Shown here piece by piece: positions 8,201 through 14,486 of a stretch of 22,203 nt of DNA. Where the stretch lies: the NCBI GenBank assembly GCA_016206675.1, contig JACQRD010000002.1, positions 1 through 22,203 of the forward strand, written 5' to 3'. Origin of the DNA: Candidatus Omnitrophota bacterium. GTDB taxonomy: Bacteria > Omnitrophota > Gorgyraeia > Aquiviventales > Aquiviventaceae. Under the pieces are notes generated by a model that made no database searches, was not told where the DNA came from, and saw nothing but the letters and a program-made list of their open reading frames with translations. Position numbers and translations under genes: made by a program. Positions within the stretch are counted from its first letter, which is position 1; every line of letters starts with the position of its first letter.

Positions 8201-8249
8201 GCGTCACGCCGGCCGCCTGCCCGTGAGGGTCAGGTTGATTGGTGATCAT
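5205..8249 (-). CDS. uvrA: Excinuclease ABC subunit A, with extra in-frame repeat-derived segments
   Basis: UvrA is the damage-sensing ATPase of nucleotide excision repair, loading UvrB. Both ATPase halves are present: Walker A GLSGSGKST near residue 55 and GVSGSGKST in the second half, signatures LSGGEAQRIRLA and LSGGEAQRIKLA, Walker B ILDEPSIGLHQRD and LLDEPTTGLHFAD. Zinc-binding CATC and CEAC motifs and SPIGRTPRSNPATY are also present. The product is 1014 residues against about 940 in E. coli. The excess lies in four places: residues about 10-23 (repeat-derived), about 230-243 (PPARAERSEAGGEAK), about 267-295 (GLGAGGKRRRRLNAPNPEPL) and a C-terminal tail. The first three coincide with palindromic DNA repeats. 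All catalytic motifs are intact, so it is probably functional. The ATG at 8249 is preceded by GAAGA. A TATAAT box lies about 100 bases upstream. Confidence 0.97.
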   Translation of the reverse strand: MITNQPDPHGQAAGVTPAPAGGGIVIRGAREHNLKSIDLILPRNRLIVITGLSGSGKSTLAFDTLYAEGQRRYVESLSAYARQFLERLEKPDVDAIEGLSPAIAIEQRAAGHNPRSTVATQTELYDYLRVLFARAGLPHCPTCRVPICSQSAQEIVAHVLARPAGAALAILAPLVRGRKGEYQDVFKEIKRQGFIRARVDGIIRDLDEPIPLDKKRAHTIEVVVDRLTLEPPARAERSEAGGEAKSRLTESIETALKVGKGIVVISTDVQGSGLGAGGKRRRRLNAPNPEPLTPNDLVFSELYACATCGFGLEEISPRIFSFNSPYGACATCDGLGTRLEIDPELVVPDAGKSLREGAIEPWKRSGMHLIMYYNRLLREAARFYGFSLEVPFRSLSRKHQKILLEGSSDDIWGGVFEGVVPNLERRFRQTESDYVKEEIAKYMSVLPCPACRGARLKPQSLSVLIDGRSIAEAAKLSVTAAQEWLSDLRWEARQEVVAKPLVKEIAKRLQFLLDVGLGYLTLDRSAASLSGGEAQRIRLATQVGSGLVGVLYILDEPSIGLHQRDNEKLLNTLERLRDLGNTLIVVEHDEATIRRADHLVDLGPGAGKHGGEIVVSGTLQDVLGCARSLTGQFLNGARCIPLPQARRPWRNRPALLVKGAAEHNLKRIDVAFPLGCFIGVTGVSGSGKSTLIDEIFYRALARRLYASRERPGRHEAITGVEQIDKVIVIDQSPIGRTPRSNPATYTDAFGPIRELFSHTPAAKLRGFGPGRFSFNVKGGRCEACQGDGIKRIEMHFLSDVYVRCEVCKGRRFNEQTLDVTYKAHSIAEVLAMTVDDALELFEAVPPIAQKLRTIQAVGLGYIELGQSATTLSGGEAQRIKLAKELSRRATGRTLYLLDEPTTGLHFADIEKLLGVLHQLVEHGNTVVVIEHNLDVVKTADYLIDLGPEGGEAGGRLVACGTPEEVAAEPRSWTGKFLRPLLKGPRGTFRVQLDNGDGRGNGSARRGTMDRSVSP
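7366..7445. repeat. Family B palindromic word repeat inside uvrA
   Basis: GGGGTTAGGGGTTCGGGG-type words face CCCCCAGCCCCCAACCCTGA-type words across a short centre. It is the same word class as the intergenic copies at 2795-2860 and 11312-11377, but it sits within uvrA and is read in frame as residues about 267-295. E. coli UvrA has only about six residues between the equivalent conserved blocks. Confidence 0.75.
7521..7560. repeat. Short palindromic element inside uvrA
   Basis: CCTGCC (7528-7533) pairs with GGCAGG (7551-7556) around an ACTGCGTTCGGCGC-like loop. It is read in frame as PPARAERSEAGGEAK, between blocks equivalent to VDR and TQRLAESFETAL of E. coli UvrA, where that protein has only a few residues. 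Confidence 0.6.
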
Positions 8250-8322
8250 TCTTCAAACACCACGCTAGCATCCATCTGCTGCATGGGGCAGGCCAGCCAT
8301 AGGCTGGCCGGCAGGTGGTGGG
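8181..8322. mobile_element. MITE-like element with 15-bp terminal inverted repeats spanning the uvrA start
   Basis: CCCACCACCTGCCGG (8181-8195) and its exact reverse complement (8308-8322) bound a 142-bp segment. Just inside the left end is a second hairpin, GGCCGGCG/CGCCGGCC with a three-base loop; inside the right end is GGCCAGCC/GGCTGGCC. The uvrA ATG lies inside, so the element supplies the 5' leader and about 23 N-terminal codons. A second element with the same 15-base ends occurs at 14487-14633. No transposase is encoded. Confidence 0.6.
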
Positions 8323-8349
8323 ACGATGGAATCAGACGACATACTCTGT

Positions 8350-8355
8350 ATTATA
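8350..8355 (-). promoter_or_regulatory. Candidate -10 box of a uvrA promoter
   Basis: The minus strand carries a perfect TATAAT, about 100 bases before the uvrA ATG and just downstream of a strong terminator. No good -35 is seen at 16-18 bases upstream. I found no convincing LexA operator. Confidence 0.45.
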
Positions 8356-8360
8356 ACGGC

Positions 8361-8402
8361 GAACAAGAACCCCCACCATGCGTATCGCTCGCATGGCGGG
8401 GG
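8361..8402 (-). terminator. Intrinsic terminator downstream of the small basic protein gene
   Basis: On the minus strand CCCCCGCCATGCG and CGCATGGTGGGGG form a 13-bp stem (one G-U pair) with a seven-base loop, followed by TTCTTGTTC. It begins about 20 bases after the small gene's stop and insulates the nadX side from uvrA. Confidence 0.75.
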
Positions 8403-8422
8403 CGCTTGTCACGACACGCGGA

Positions 8423-8572
8423 TTACCGCCGACGTCGGCTTCGGCTGCGGCTGCGGCTGCGGCGCTGACCTCCACGGGCCATCCTGGCCCGCGAGATGTC
8501 GCCTTGCCGGTCGACGAAGTACAGATAGCCAGGCTGCTTTCTGATGCCCACCTTTGCCACCTTCTCTGCCAC
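8423..8572 (-). CDS. Small basic protein with Arg/Ser-rich tail (49 residues)
   Basis: A GTG-started frame encodes VAEKVAKVGIRKQPGYLYFV followed by DRQGDISRARMARGG and a tail of alternating Arg and Ser. The start has a strong Shine-Dalgarno (GGGGTGA, six bases before GTG) and an in-frame stop just upstream. The body (VGI.K.PGYLYF.D..GD.SR..MARGG) looks like a small protein I recall from other uncultivated bacteria, often with a Lys/Arg tail; I know of no function. The basic tail suggests nucleic-acid binding. The tail-coding DNA is a CGCAGC-type simple repeat, so its length may vary. It sits alone between nadX and uvrA with its own terminator. Confidence 0.72.
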   Translation of the reverse strand: MAEKVAKVGIRKQPGYLYFVDRQGDISRARMARGGQRRSRSRSRSRRRR

Positions 8573-8647
8573 TTGACGTCACCCCCTCCCTGCCTCTATG
8601 GGATCATCACGACGCCGCCACACCGGGTTGTGACGGCGAAACCACTA

Positions 8648-8691
8648 GTTCATCGGAACCATTGAACTACTGAGCCAATGAACTATTGAAC
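8648..8691. repeat. Octamer word repeat, family A (GAACCATT type), copy 1
   Basis: From 8656 there are four degenerate octamers (GAACCATT, GAACTACT, GAGCCAAT, GAACTATT) and a closing GAAC, 36 bases in all. Other copies at 10816, 12644 and 18832 have exactly the same four-plus-GAAC layout. The facing arm is nearly absent here (GTTC only). It abuts the nadX stop codon. Confidence 0.75.
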
Positions 8692-8694
8692 ACA

Positions 8695-9501
8695 TTACGT
8701 CCCTATGGAGACGTTATCAAAAATTCGATGCAGCGTGGCCACCGCCGACCGCACCGCCAGCTCGCTCGTCTTGGGATTCGCACTCGGCCGGCTTTCAATC
8801 CGGCACTGGATGCGGCCGCAGTCTCCCGTCACCTCCACCTCATGCTGATTGCGGCGCAGCGCGGGGTCGGCGACGACACGCACACGGATGCGCCGATTGG
8901 GCAGGCCGCTGGCTAGCGACAGCGCCGCCGCCACGTTGGTATTCTGGGGAAAGGCCTTCACGACCTGGCGCGGCGTGCCCTGAAAGATCACGGCAGGCCG
9001 CGTGAGGCGCTCAAGACGCAGCCGTTTGGCTCTGACATACGGCGCGTCGCGCAGGGCCCTGGGAGGTTTGCGCGTCGTCAGCTGCGCTGAGGCCAGCCTG
9101 CCGAGCGCCATGGCCTTGATGCCATCCAGGCCTGCCAGCGCTCCGCTGGGGATGTAGAGGCGCGCGCGGGAGCGGCGCAGTAGCCGCCGCCACGCCGCAT
9201 TCGTCAGCAGCCCCCCGACGCTCATGACCAGCACGTCCCGGTTGGCGCGCAGCGACCGCCCGATGACTTCAGGAACCGCGGCGACCGAAGCGGCTTCAAG
9301 CACCAGGTCGCTTCGGCGGATGACGTCCGGCAAGGAGACGATGGGCGGGCGAGGGTGCAGGCGGCGCTGCAGGGCGGTGGCGCGGGCGCGATCAGCATCG
9401 TGGAGGGCTGCCAGGCGCGCGGCATGCGCGAAGGAGCGCTGGAGAGCCAGGGCCAGCTGCGACCCGATGGTGCCGCAGCCGATGAGGCCGACACGGATCA
9501 T
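8695..9501 (-). CDS. nadX: L-aspartate dehydrogenase (NadX/DUF108 family)
   Basis: The 268-residue product begins MIRVGLIGCGTIGSQLALAL, a Rossmann nucleotide-binding motif (GCGTIG). It has VLEAASVAAVPEV and VMSVGGLL, then the family signature PQNTNVAAALSLASG and a C-terminal SANPKTSELAVRSAVATL block. The enzyme oxidises L-aspartate with NAD(P) to iminoaspartate, replacing aspartate oxidase in NAD synthesis. nadA and nadC are not in this window. Its ATG shares one base with the panD stop (TGATG), so the two aspartate-consuming enzymes are translationally coupled. Its stop codon lies at the edge of a palindromic repeat. Confidence 0.88.
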   Translation of the reverse strand: MIRVGLIGCGTIGSQLALALQRSFAHAARLAALHDADRARATALQRRLHPRPPIVSLPDVIRRSDLVLEAASVAAVPEVIGRSLRANRDVLVMSVGGLLTNAAWRRLLRRSRARLYIPSGALAGLDGIKAMALGRLASAQLTTRKPPRALRDAPYVRAKRLRLERLTRPAVIFQGTPRQVVKAFPQNTNVAAALSLASGLPNRRIRVRVVADPALRRNQHEVEVTGDCGRIQCRIESRPSANPKTSELAVRSAVATLHRIFDNVSIGT

Positions 9502-9914
9502 CAGGAAGATCGATACGGAAGATCAACCTCGCTGTCCTCGGTGAGACGGCACGACTCGGTGACCACCTGCTGGATGCGATTGCGCGCATCGACCAGGACG
9601 ACCTTCGGGCTGAACGTCTCCAGCTCCTCGGGCGTCACGTGGGCGTAGGAGATGATGATGATTTTATCACCGCTGGAGACCAGCCGCGCGGCCGCGCCGT
9701 TGATCCCGACGGTGCCGGAGCCGGAGGCCCCCTCGATGCAGTACGTCACCAGCCGCGCGCCGTTAGCCACGTCGACCACATGGACCTGCTCATAGGGGGC
9801 GAGGCCGGCCGCCTTCATCAACTCCCCGTCGAGCGTAATACTGCCGGGGTAATCGACGTTGGCCGCCGTCACCGTGGCCCGATGGATTTTCGATCTGCAA
9901 ATTGTCCGCAGCAT
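9501..9914 (-). CDS. panD: Aspartate 1-decarboxylase proenzyme
   Basis: The 137-residue product makes beta-alanine from aspartate for pantothenate and CoA. It has the self-processing site at the canonical position: Tyr22-Pro-Gly24-Ser25, where cleavage before Ser25 creates the pyruvoyl group. Lys9, Arg54 and Tyr58 match conserved active-site positions, and GINGAAARL and GDKIIIISYA are typical. GGAG lies five bases before the ATG. It is 18 bases from the panC stop and overlaps nadX by one base. A good promoter reads into it from the end of panC. The C-terminal tail is slightly longer than in E. coli. Confidence 0.96.
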   Translation of the reverse strand: MLRTICRSKIHRATVTAANVDYPGSITLDGELMKAAGLAPYEQVHVVDVANGARLVTYCIEGASGSGTVGINGAAARLVSSGDKIIIISYAHVTPEELETFSPKVVLVDARNRIQQVVTESCRLTEDSEVDLPYRSS

Positions 9915-9931
9915 CAGTTCTCCGACGACGC

Positions 9932-9961
9932 ATTATCGCACGTCGACGAGAAGATTGTCAA
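9932..9961 (-). promoter_or_regulatory. Internal promoter for panD-nadX
   Basis: The minus strand reads TTGACA (9961-9956), an 18-base spacer, then GATAAT (9937-9932). The -35 is perfect and the -10 matches 5 of 6. It lies over the last codons and stop of panC, giving a start near 9925 and a leader of about a dozen bases before the panD ATG. Confidence 0.6.
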
Positions 9962-10784
9962 TCAAGCGCGTTGCGCCAATCCAGACGGCCAGCAGCAGGG
10001 CCACCCGCCCCCGCAGCCGCCAGACCGGCTCGAGGTGGCGCGGCTCCACAATGGCCACATAGTCGATGCGCGCAGCGGGTGCCTCGCTAAGGCGCCGCCG
10101 CATGCCCTCGATCAGCGGCGCGGCCTGCCGCTGGCCGCTGCGGATTTCTGCTTGCGCCCACCGCAAGACCTCGAACAACACCGTCGCCTGCCGACGCTGG
10201 TCGGCCGTCAGGTACGCGTTGCGCGAGCTCATTGCCAGGCCGTCCGGCTCCCGCACCGTCGGCAGGATCGCCATCTTGATGGGCAGATGCAGATCGGCAA
10301 TCAGCCGCTGGATAACCAGGGCTTGCTGGTAATCCTTCTGCCCGAAGTAGGCGCACGTCGGGCGGGTGATCTCAAAGAGCAGAGCGACCACGGTCGCCAC
10401 GCCGCGAAAATGGCCGGGCCGCGAGGCGCCCTCCCACCGCCGCCCCAGCTTCTCCACCTCCACGCTGGTCTGAAACCCCTCCGGATAGAGCTCCTTGGCC
10501 GAGGGCGCGAAGAGCACATCCGCGCCGGCGGCGCGGGCCATCTGCGCGTCCTTGCGGAAGGGGCGCGGGTAGCGGCGGAAATCCTCATGCGGCCCGAACT
10601 GTAGCGGGTTGACGAAGAGGCTGGCGATGACGACGTCGTTCTTGGCGCGGGCTGCGCGGATGAGCGAGCAGTGCCCCTCATGCAAGGCACCCATCGTCGG
10701 CACGAAGCCGATGCGCTTGCGCCGCAGCCTCAGCCGCTCGGCCGTGGCCGCCATGCGCCTCGCGGATCGGATGATCTGAAACAT
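9933..10784 (-). CDS. panC: Pantothenate synthetase
   Basis: This 283-residue enzyme joins pantoate and beta-alanine using ATP. It carries the expected motifs in order: GFVPTMGALHEGH (HIGH-type), ASLFVNPLQFGP, YFGQKDYQQALVI, and REPDGLAMSSRNAYL (the KMSKS equivalent). The length matches the family. I start at the ATG at 10784 (MFQIIRS); the TTG two codons upstream lies in a palindromic repeat. It sits directly before panD, which makes its beta-alanine substrate; panB is not in the window. A family A repeat separates it from folK. Confidence 0.96.
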   Translation of the reverse strand: MFQIIRSARRMAATAERLRLRRKRIGFVPTMGALHEGHCSLIRAARAKNDVVIASLFVNPLQFGPHEDFRRYPRPFRKDAQMARAAGADVLFAPSAKELYPEGFQTSVEVEKLGRRWEGASRPGHFRGVATVVALLFEITRPTCAYFGQKDYQQALVIQRLIADLHLPIKMAILPTVREPDGLAMSSRNAYLTADQRRQATVLFEVLRWAQAEIRSGQRQAAPLIEGMRRRLSEAPAARIDYVAIVEPRHLEPVWRLRGRVALLLAVWIGATRLIDNLLVDVR

Positions 10785-10851
10785 GTTCAATGGTTCCGAC
10801 AGACTGGAAAGAGCGGAACAATTGAACTATTGAGCAACTGAGCCATTGAAC
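10785..10851. repeat. Octamer word repeat, family A, copy 2
   Basis: The left arm GTTCAATGGTTCC faces four octamers from 10816 (GAACAATT, GAACTATT, GAGCAACT, GAGCCATT) plus GAAC. The 25-base centre begins TTCCGAC, contains GGAAAG and ends CGGAA, and is similar to the centre of copy 3. The octamer arm runs into the folK 3' end and encodes its last seven residues. Confidence 0.8.
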
Positions 10852-11306
10852 GCCTGTGAGAATAGGTCGGCCACCGTGCGTCGAAGCACAGGATGGACGA
10901 CATCGGGCGCCAACTGCGCCAGCGGCTCAAGGACGAAGCGGCGCTCGTGCAGGCGGGGGTGCGGGATCTGCAGCTGGGGTGTGTTCAGGATGCGCTCGTC
11001 GAACAAGAGGATGTCGAGGTCGATGGGCCGCGGGGCCCAGCGCTCTTTCGATGGAACGCGCCCCAGCGCCTTCTCGATGTGCTGCAGCGCAGCCAACAGC
11101 GCCTGGGGATCCAGCGTCGTGCTGATCTCCACGACGGTATTCAGGTAGGGCCCCTGCGGTGGGCCTCCCACGGGCTCCGTCTCGATGATCGTCGCCATCT
11201 GCACGACTCGGATGCCCTCGGTCTGGCCGAGCGCTTTCACAGCCGTGGAGATGCAGGCAAGACGGTCGCCCTCATTGGAGCCGACACCGATAAACGCTCG
11301 ACTCAT
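10827..11306 (-). CDS. folK: 2-amino-4-hydroxy-6-hydroxymethyldihydropteridine diphosphokinase (HPPK)
   Basis: The 159-residue product transfers pyrophosphate from ATP to hydroxymethyl-dihydropterin in folate synthesis. Typical motifs are IGVGSNEGDR near the N-terminus, ETEPVGGPPQGPYLNTVVEI (the pterin-contacting block) and RWAPRPIDLDILLFDE, then IPHPRLHERRFVLEPL. Its length matches E. coli FolK. The last seven residues (FNGSVAQ) are translated from the family A repeat. No folB or folP is adjacent; the placement next to panC suggests a general cofactor block. No strong Shine-Dalgarno is visible. Confidence 0.95.
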   Translation of the reverse strand: MSRAFIGVGSNEGDRLACISTAVKALGQTEGIRVVQMATIIETEPVGGPPQGPYLNTVVEISTTLDPQALLAALQHIEKALGRVPSKERWAPRPIDLDILLFDERILNTPQLQIPHPRLHERRFVLEPLAQLAPDVVHPVLRRTVADLFSQAFNGSVAQ

Positions 11307-11311
11307 CCCCT

Positions 11312-11377
11312 TGGGCTGTGGGTTCTGGGCTGGGGGTTCTGGGTACTTGCCCCGAGCCCCGAACCCTGAGCCCAGGA
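11312..11377. repeat. Palindromic word repeat, family B, copy 3
   Basis: GGGCTGTGGGTTCTGGGC-type words face CCCCGAGCCCCGAACCCTGA-type words. It fills the folK-dapL junction and matches the class at 2795-2860 and inside uvrA. Confidence 0.7.
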
Positions 11378-11393
11378 CAAGACCATAGCCGTT

Positions 11394-12602
11394 CTATAAG
11401 CTTTTCGAGAGGCGGTTGATGGCTTCTTGGATGCGCTCGGTGGGGACGGTCAGCGAGAGGCGCACGTACCCTTCCCCGGAGGGGCCGAAGCCGACCCCGG
11501 GCGCGATCACGACGCGCGCCTGCTGCAGCACGCGGGTGGCGAAGGCGATCGACGGCTCCTTCGTGGGCACGCGCGTCCAGATGTAGAGACTGGCTTTCGG
11601 CGCGGCCACCTGCCAGCCGGCCTTGGTCAGCCCTTCGACGAACAGGTCGCGCCGCTGCTGATACGTGCGGAGCGCCTGTTCCAGCGGAGCCTGGTCGCCC
11701 TCCAGCGCCGCGATGCCGGCGTACTGCACCGGCTGGAAAATGCCGGAATCCACGTTCGACTTCAACTGATTGAGGGCCGCGATCAGCACGGCGTTGCCGC
11801 AGGCCCAGCCGATGCGCCAGCCGGTCATGTTGTAGGTTTTGGAGAGGCTGTGAAACTCCACGCCAAGCGACTTCGCCTCCGGCAGCTGCAGGAAGCTGAC
11901 CGGCTTGTAACCTTCATACGCCACCTCGGAATAGGTGTTGTCATAGGCGACCGCGCAGCCGAACTCCTTGGCGAAATCGAGCGCCTCCTGAAGCTGCTGC
12001 GTCTGCGCTACCGCGGCGGTAGGGTTGTTGGGGTAGTTCAAGAACATCACCTTCGCCCGCCTCGCCGCCTTCTGGCTGACGGCGCCCAGATCCGGAAAAA
12101 AGCCGTTCTCCTCCAGCAGCGGCAGCGGGACGACCTCCGCGCCGGCGAAGAGCGCGCCGCTGCGATACGGCGGATAGGCAGGCTGCGGCACCAGCGCCGC
12201 ATCGCCTGGATTGCAGACCGCCAGCGGAAAATGGGCGAGGCCCTCTTTGGAGCCCAGCAGCGGCAGCACCTCGGTGTTCGGGTCAAGCGCGACCCCGAAA
12301 CGGCGGTCGTACCATCGGGCGATGGCCTCCCGCAGCTCCTTGATGCCCTCGGTGAAGCTGTAGCGGTGATTGGCCGGATCGTCGACGGCCTGCTTGAGTG
12401 CTGCGACGATGTGCGGCGGCGTGGGCAAATCCGGATCGCCGACGCCCAGGTCAATGACGTCCTGGCCCTCCGCCAGCAGCTTCCGTTTCGCCTTGTCGAT
12501 CTCAACGAAGAGATAGGGCGGCAATTGCCTGAGCCGTTCCGCTTTTTCGTAGGCGTTCGTCATGGGCGTAGTGACGTCGACTCCGCTTTGAACTGCGTTC
12601 AT
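11394..12602 (-). CDS. dapL: LL-diaminopimelate aminotransferase
   Basis: This fold-type I PLP aminotransferase of 402 residues most resembles DapL, which makes LL-diaminopimelate from tetrahydrodipicolinate in one step. It shows DVIDLGVGDPDLPTPPHIV, HRYSFTEGIKELREAIARWY, FLNYPNNPTAAVA and VAYDNTYSEVAY, then SLSKTYNMTGWRIGWACGN with the PLP lysine, and a C-terminal YVRLSL (substrate arginine). Its place directly after dapB supports DapL over a generic aspartate aminotransferase. It implies the shortcut pathway without dapD/dapC/dapE, though those genes could lie elsewhere. The start is uncertain: ATG at 12602 abuts a repeat, and ATG at 12563 (MTNAYEKAERL) is nearly as good; neither has a clear ribosome binding site. 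Confidence 0.88.
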   Translation of the reverse strand: MNAVQSGVDVTTPMTNAYEKAERLRQLPPYLFVEIDKAKRKLLAEGQDVIDLGVGDPDLPTPPHIVAALKQAVDDPANHRYSFTEGIKELREAIARWYDRRFGVALDPNTEVLPLLGSKEGLAHFPLAVCNPGDAALVPQPAYPPYRSGALFAGAEVVPLPLLEENGFFPDLGAVSQKAARRAKVMFLNYPNNPTAAVAQTQQLQEALDFAKEFGCAVAYDNTYSEVAYEGYKPVSFLQLPEAKSLGVEFHSLSKTYNMTGWRIGWACGNAVLIAALNQLKSNVDSGIFQPVQYAGIAALEGDQAPLEQALRTYQQRRDLFVEGLTKAGWQVAAPKASLYIWTRVPTKEPSIAFATRVLQQARVVIAPGVGFGPSGEGYVRLSLTVPTERIQEAINRLSKSL

Positions 12603-12603
12603 T

Positions 12604-12679
12604 TGTTCAATAGCTCAATGGTTCCGACCGCTTGGAAAGCTCGGAACTATTGAGCCATTGAACAATTGAGCTAATGAAC
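12604..12679. repeat. Octamer word repeat, family A, copy 3
   Basis: The left arm GTTCAATAGCTCAATGGTTCC faces four octamers from 12644 (GAACTATT, GAGCCATT, GAACAATT, GAGCTAAT) plus GAAC. The 25-base centre closely resembles that of copy 2. It occupies the dapL-dapB junction. Confidence 0.8.
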
Positions 12680-12686
12680 ACCTGAC

Positions 12687-13448
12687 TCATGCGTTTGCCC
12701 TCAGCACATGAGACATGTCATACAAGCCGGGTTTCTGGGTGGCGGCGAACTGGGCGGCTTTGATCGCCCCGCGCGCAAAGACTTCACGGCTGTGGGCACG
12801 GTGGGTCAACTCCAGCCGCTCGGCCGGGCCGGCCAGAATAACGGTGTGGTCGCCGACGATGTCGCCGGCCCGCACCGCATGCACGGGGATGGTCGTCACC
12901 GGCTTCTTGCGCGCCGCGGCCAATCCTTCGGCCAGCCGCTTCGCCGTACCGCTCGGCGCATCCTTTTTCTGCCGGTGGTGCGCTTCGACGACCTCCACGT
13001 CATACGCCAGGCCCAGGCGCTGCGCGGCCAGCTGCGAGAGCTCAAAGAGCAAGTTGACCCCCAGGCTCATGTTGGGGCTAAAGACAATCGGGATCGTCCG
13101 CGCGGCGACTTGCAGGGCCGCTACCTGCGCCTCGGAGAGGCCGGTCGTGCCGATCACCATGGGTTTGCGCAGCGCCTTGGCCAAATCCATGTGGACCAGG
13201 GTCGGCTCCGGAGCGGTGAACTCAACGAGCACGTCCCCTTGCCCGATCGCCTGCCGCGCGTCGCTCACGACCGTGACACCCAATGGCGCGTGATGGCCGA
13301 CGGCGAGGCCGTAGTCCATGTTGAGCAAGGCATGGCCGGCCGCTTCAAAAGCGCCCGCAATCTCCACCCCATGATCCTGGAGGGCGGCGTGCGCAATCGC
13401 GCGCCCCATGCGTCCGCCACATCCTGCTATGACCAATCGAACAGCCAT
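12687..13448 (-). CDS. dapB: 4-hydroxy-tetrahydrodipicolinate reductase
   Basis: The 253-residue product reduces the DapA product to tetrahydrodipicolinate, the DapL substrate. It has the N-terminal dinucleotide-binding motif VIAGCGGRMGRAI, then LVEFTAPEPTL and VIGTTGLSEAQ, FSPNMSLGVNLLFEL, and the catalytic signature VEAHHRQKKDAPSGTA. The ATG at 13448 (MAVRLVIAG) is chosen because the frame upstream reads through a word repeat. Neighbours are dapA (upstream) and dapL (downstream), each separated by a palindromic repeat rather than overlapping. Confidence 0.96.
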   Translation of the reverse strand: MAVRLVIAGCGGRMGRAIAHAALQDHGVEIAGAFEAAGHALLNMDYGLAVGHHAPLGVTVVSDARQAIGQGDVLVEFTAPEPTLVHMDLAKALRKPMVIGTTGLSEAQVAALQVAARTIPIVFSPNMSLGVNLLFELSQLAAQRLGLAYDVEVVEAHHRQKKDAPSGTAKRLAEGLAAARKKPVTTIPVHAVRAGDIVGDHTVILAGPAERLELTHRAHSREVFARGAIKAAQFAATQKPGLYDMSHVLRANA

Positions 13449-13453
13449 CGTTG

Positions 13454-13527
13454 GACCCAAGACCCAAGACTCAAGACCCAAGACTGGAGTCTTGAGTCTT
13501 GAGTCCCACGTCTGATGTCTCCTGTCT
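13454..13527. repeat. Heptamer word repeat, family C (ACCCAAG / CTTGAGT type)
   Basis: ACCCAAG and ACTCAAG heptamers in tandem face AGTCTTG and AGTCTTG words, forming a near-perfect hairpin around ACTGGAGT. A run of GTCTGATGTCTCCTGTCTC-like words follows. It fills the dapB-dapA junction, ending next to the dapA stop codon. Confidence 0.7.
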
Positions 13528-13532
13528 CATGT

Positions 13533-14465
13533 CTACCGCCTTGTTTTCCTCTTTACCGGTGCCGGCTTGCCGCCGGCGGCGGTCTTCAGCAGACCGTACG
13601 TCTCCAGCGCCTGGAGGAGCCGTTCCTCATTCGCATCCGACATCTCGCACAGCGGCAGCCGCAGCCCAGGCTCGATCATGCCCAGCAGGCCCATCGCGGT
13701 TTTGACCGGGATGGGGTTGGTCTCAAGAAACAGCGCCTTCACCAACGGCAGCAGCCGCTGGTGCCACTGCAGCGCCTCTCCATGCCGGCCGGCCAAAAAC
13801 GCATGGACCATGGCGGCCACATCGCGGGGCACGAGGTTCGCCACCACGGAGATGACCCCCTTGCCGCCGATGGCCAAGACCGGCAGTGTGAGCCCATCGT
13901 CTCCCGACAGCAGTGTCAGCTTCCCCTTCGTCAATTGCAGGATGCGGCTCATCTGCTCCAGGTTGCCGCTGGACTCCTTCACCCCCACCACGTTGTGCAG
14001 CGTGGCCAGCTGGGCAAAGGTTTCCGGCTCGATGTTCACCGCTGTGCGCGAGGCGATGTTGTAGACCACCAGCGGCATGTCCACCGCCTCGCTGATCGCC
14101 TTAAAGTGCAAAAACAGCCCCCGCTGCGTCGGCTTGTTGTAGTACGGCGAAATCAAGAGCGCCGCATGCGCCCCGGCCTCCTTTGCGTGTTTCGTCAGGC
14201 GGATCGCCTCGCGCGTATTGTTGGAGCCGGTGCCTGCGATCACCGGGGTGCGGCCGCGCGCATACTGGACGGCCAGCTCGATGACGCGGTCATGCTCCGC
14301 GTAGGAGAGCGTGGCGGACTCCCCGGTGGTGCCGCACGGCACGATGGCGCTCGTGCCTTCCTTAATATGCAGCTCGATGAGCCGTTTGAAGGCCCGCTCA
14401 TCGATGGCGTCGTTCTTAAACGGTGTCACGATCGCCACCATCGATCCTTGGAGCGACACGCTCAT
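13533..14465 (-). CDS. dapA: 4-hydroxy-tetrahydrodipicolinate synthase
   Basis: The 310-residue class I aldolase condenses pyruvate with aspartate semialdehyde. It has SMVAIVTPFKND at the N-terminus, IVPCGTTGESATLS, LISPYYNKPTQRGL, LVVYNIASRTAVNI with the catalytic Tyr, and VGVKESSGN with the Schiff-base Lys. I chose the ATG at 14465, which has GGAGG six bases upstream; the frame extends further but only reads through a repeat. The C-terminus has an extra basic tail (KPAPVKRKTRR). The following gene is dapB. Confidence 0.96.
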   Translation of the reverse strand: MSVSLQGSMVAIVTPFKNDAIDERAFKRLIELHIKEGTSAIVPCGTTGESATLSYAEHDRVIELAVQYARGRTPVIAGTGSNNTREAIRLTKHAKEAGAHAALLISPYYNKPTQRGLFLHFKAISEAVDMPLVVYNIASRTAVNIEPETFAQLATLHNVVGVKESSGNLEQMSRILQLTKGKLTLLSGDDGLTLPVLAIGGKGVISVVANLVPRDVAAMVHAFLAGRHGEALQWHQRLLPLVKALFLETNPIPVKTAMGLLGMIEPGLRLPLCEMSDANEERLLQALETYGLLKTAAGGKPAPVKRKTRR

Positions 14466-14486
14466 CCGTTCCTCCGCACCGGCCAC

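Noticed and set aside
8340..8372. LexA/SOS operator before uvrA
   Set aside because: CTGTATTATAACGGCG and CGAACAAGAACCC are only half-matches to the proteobacterial and Firmicute SOS boxes, and neither is palindromic.
10785..10790. TTG start of PanC two codons upstream
   Set aside because: It lies within the family A repeat; the ATG at 10784 is the natural start.
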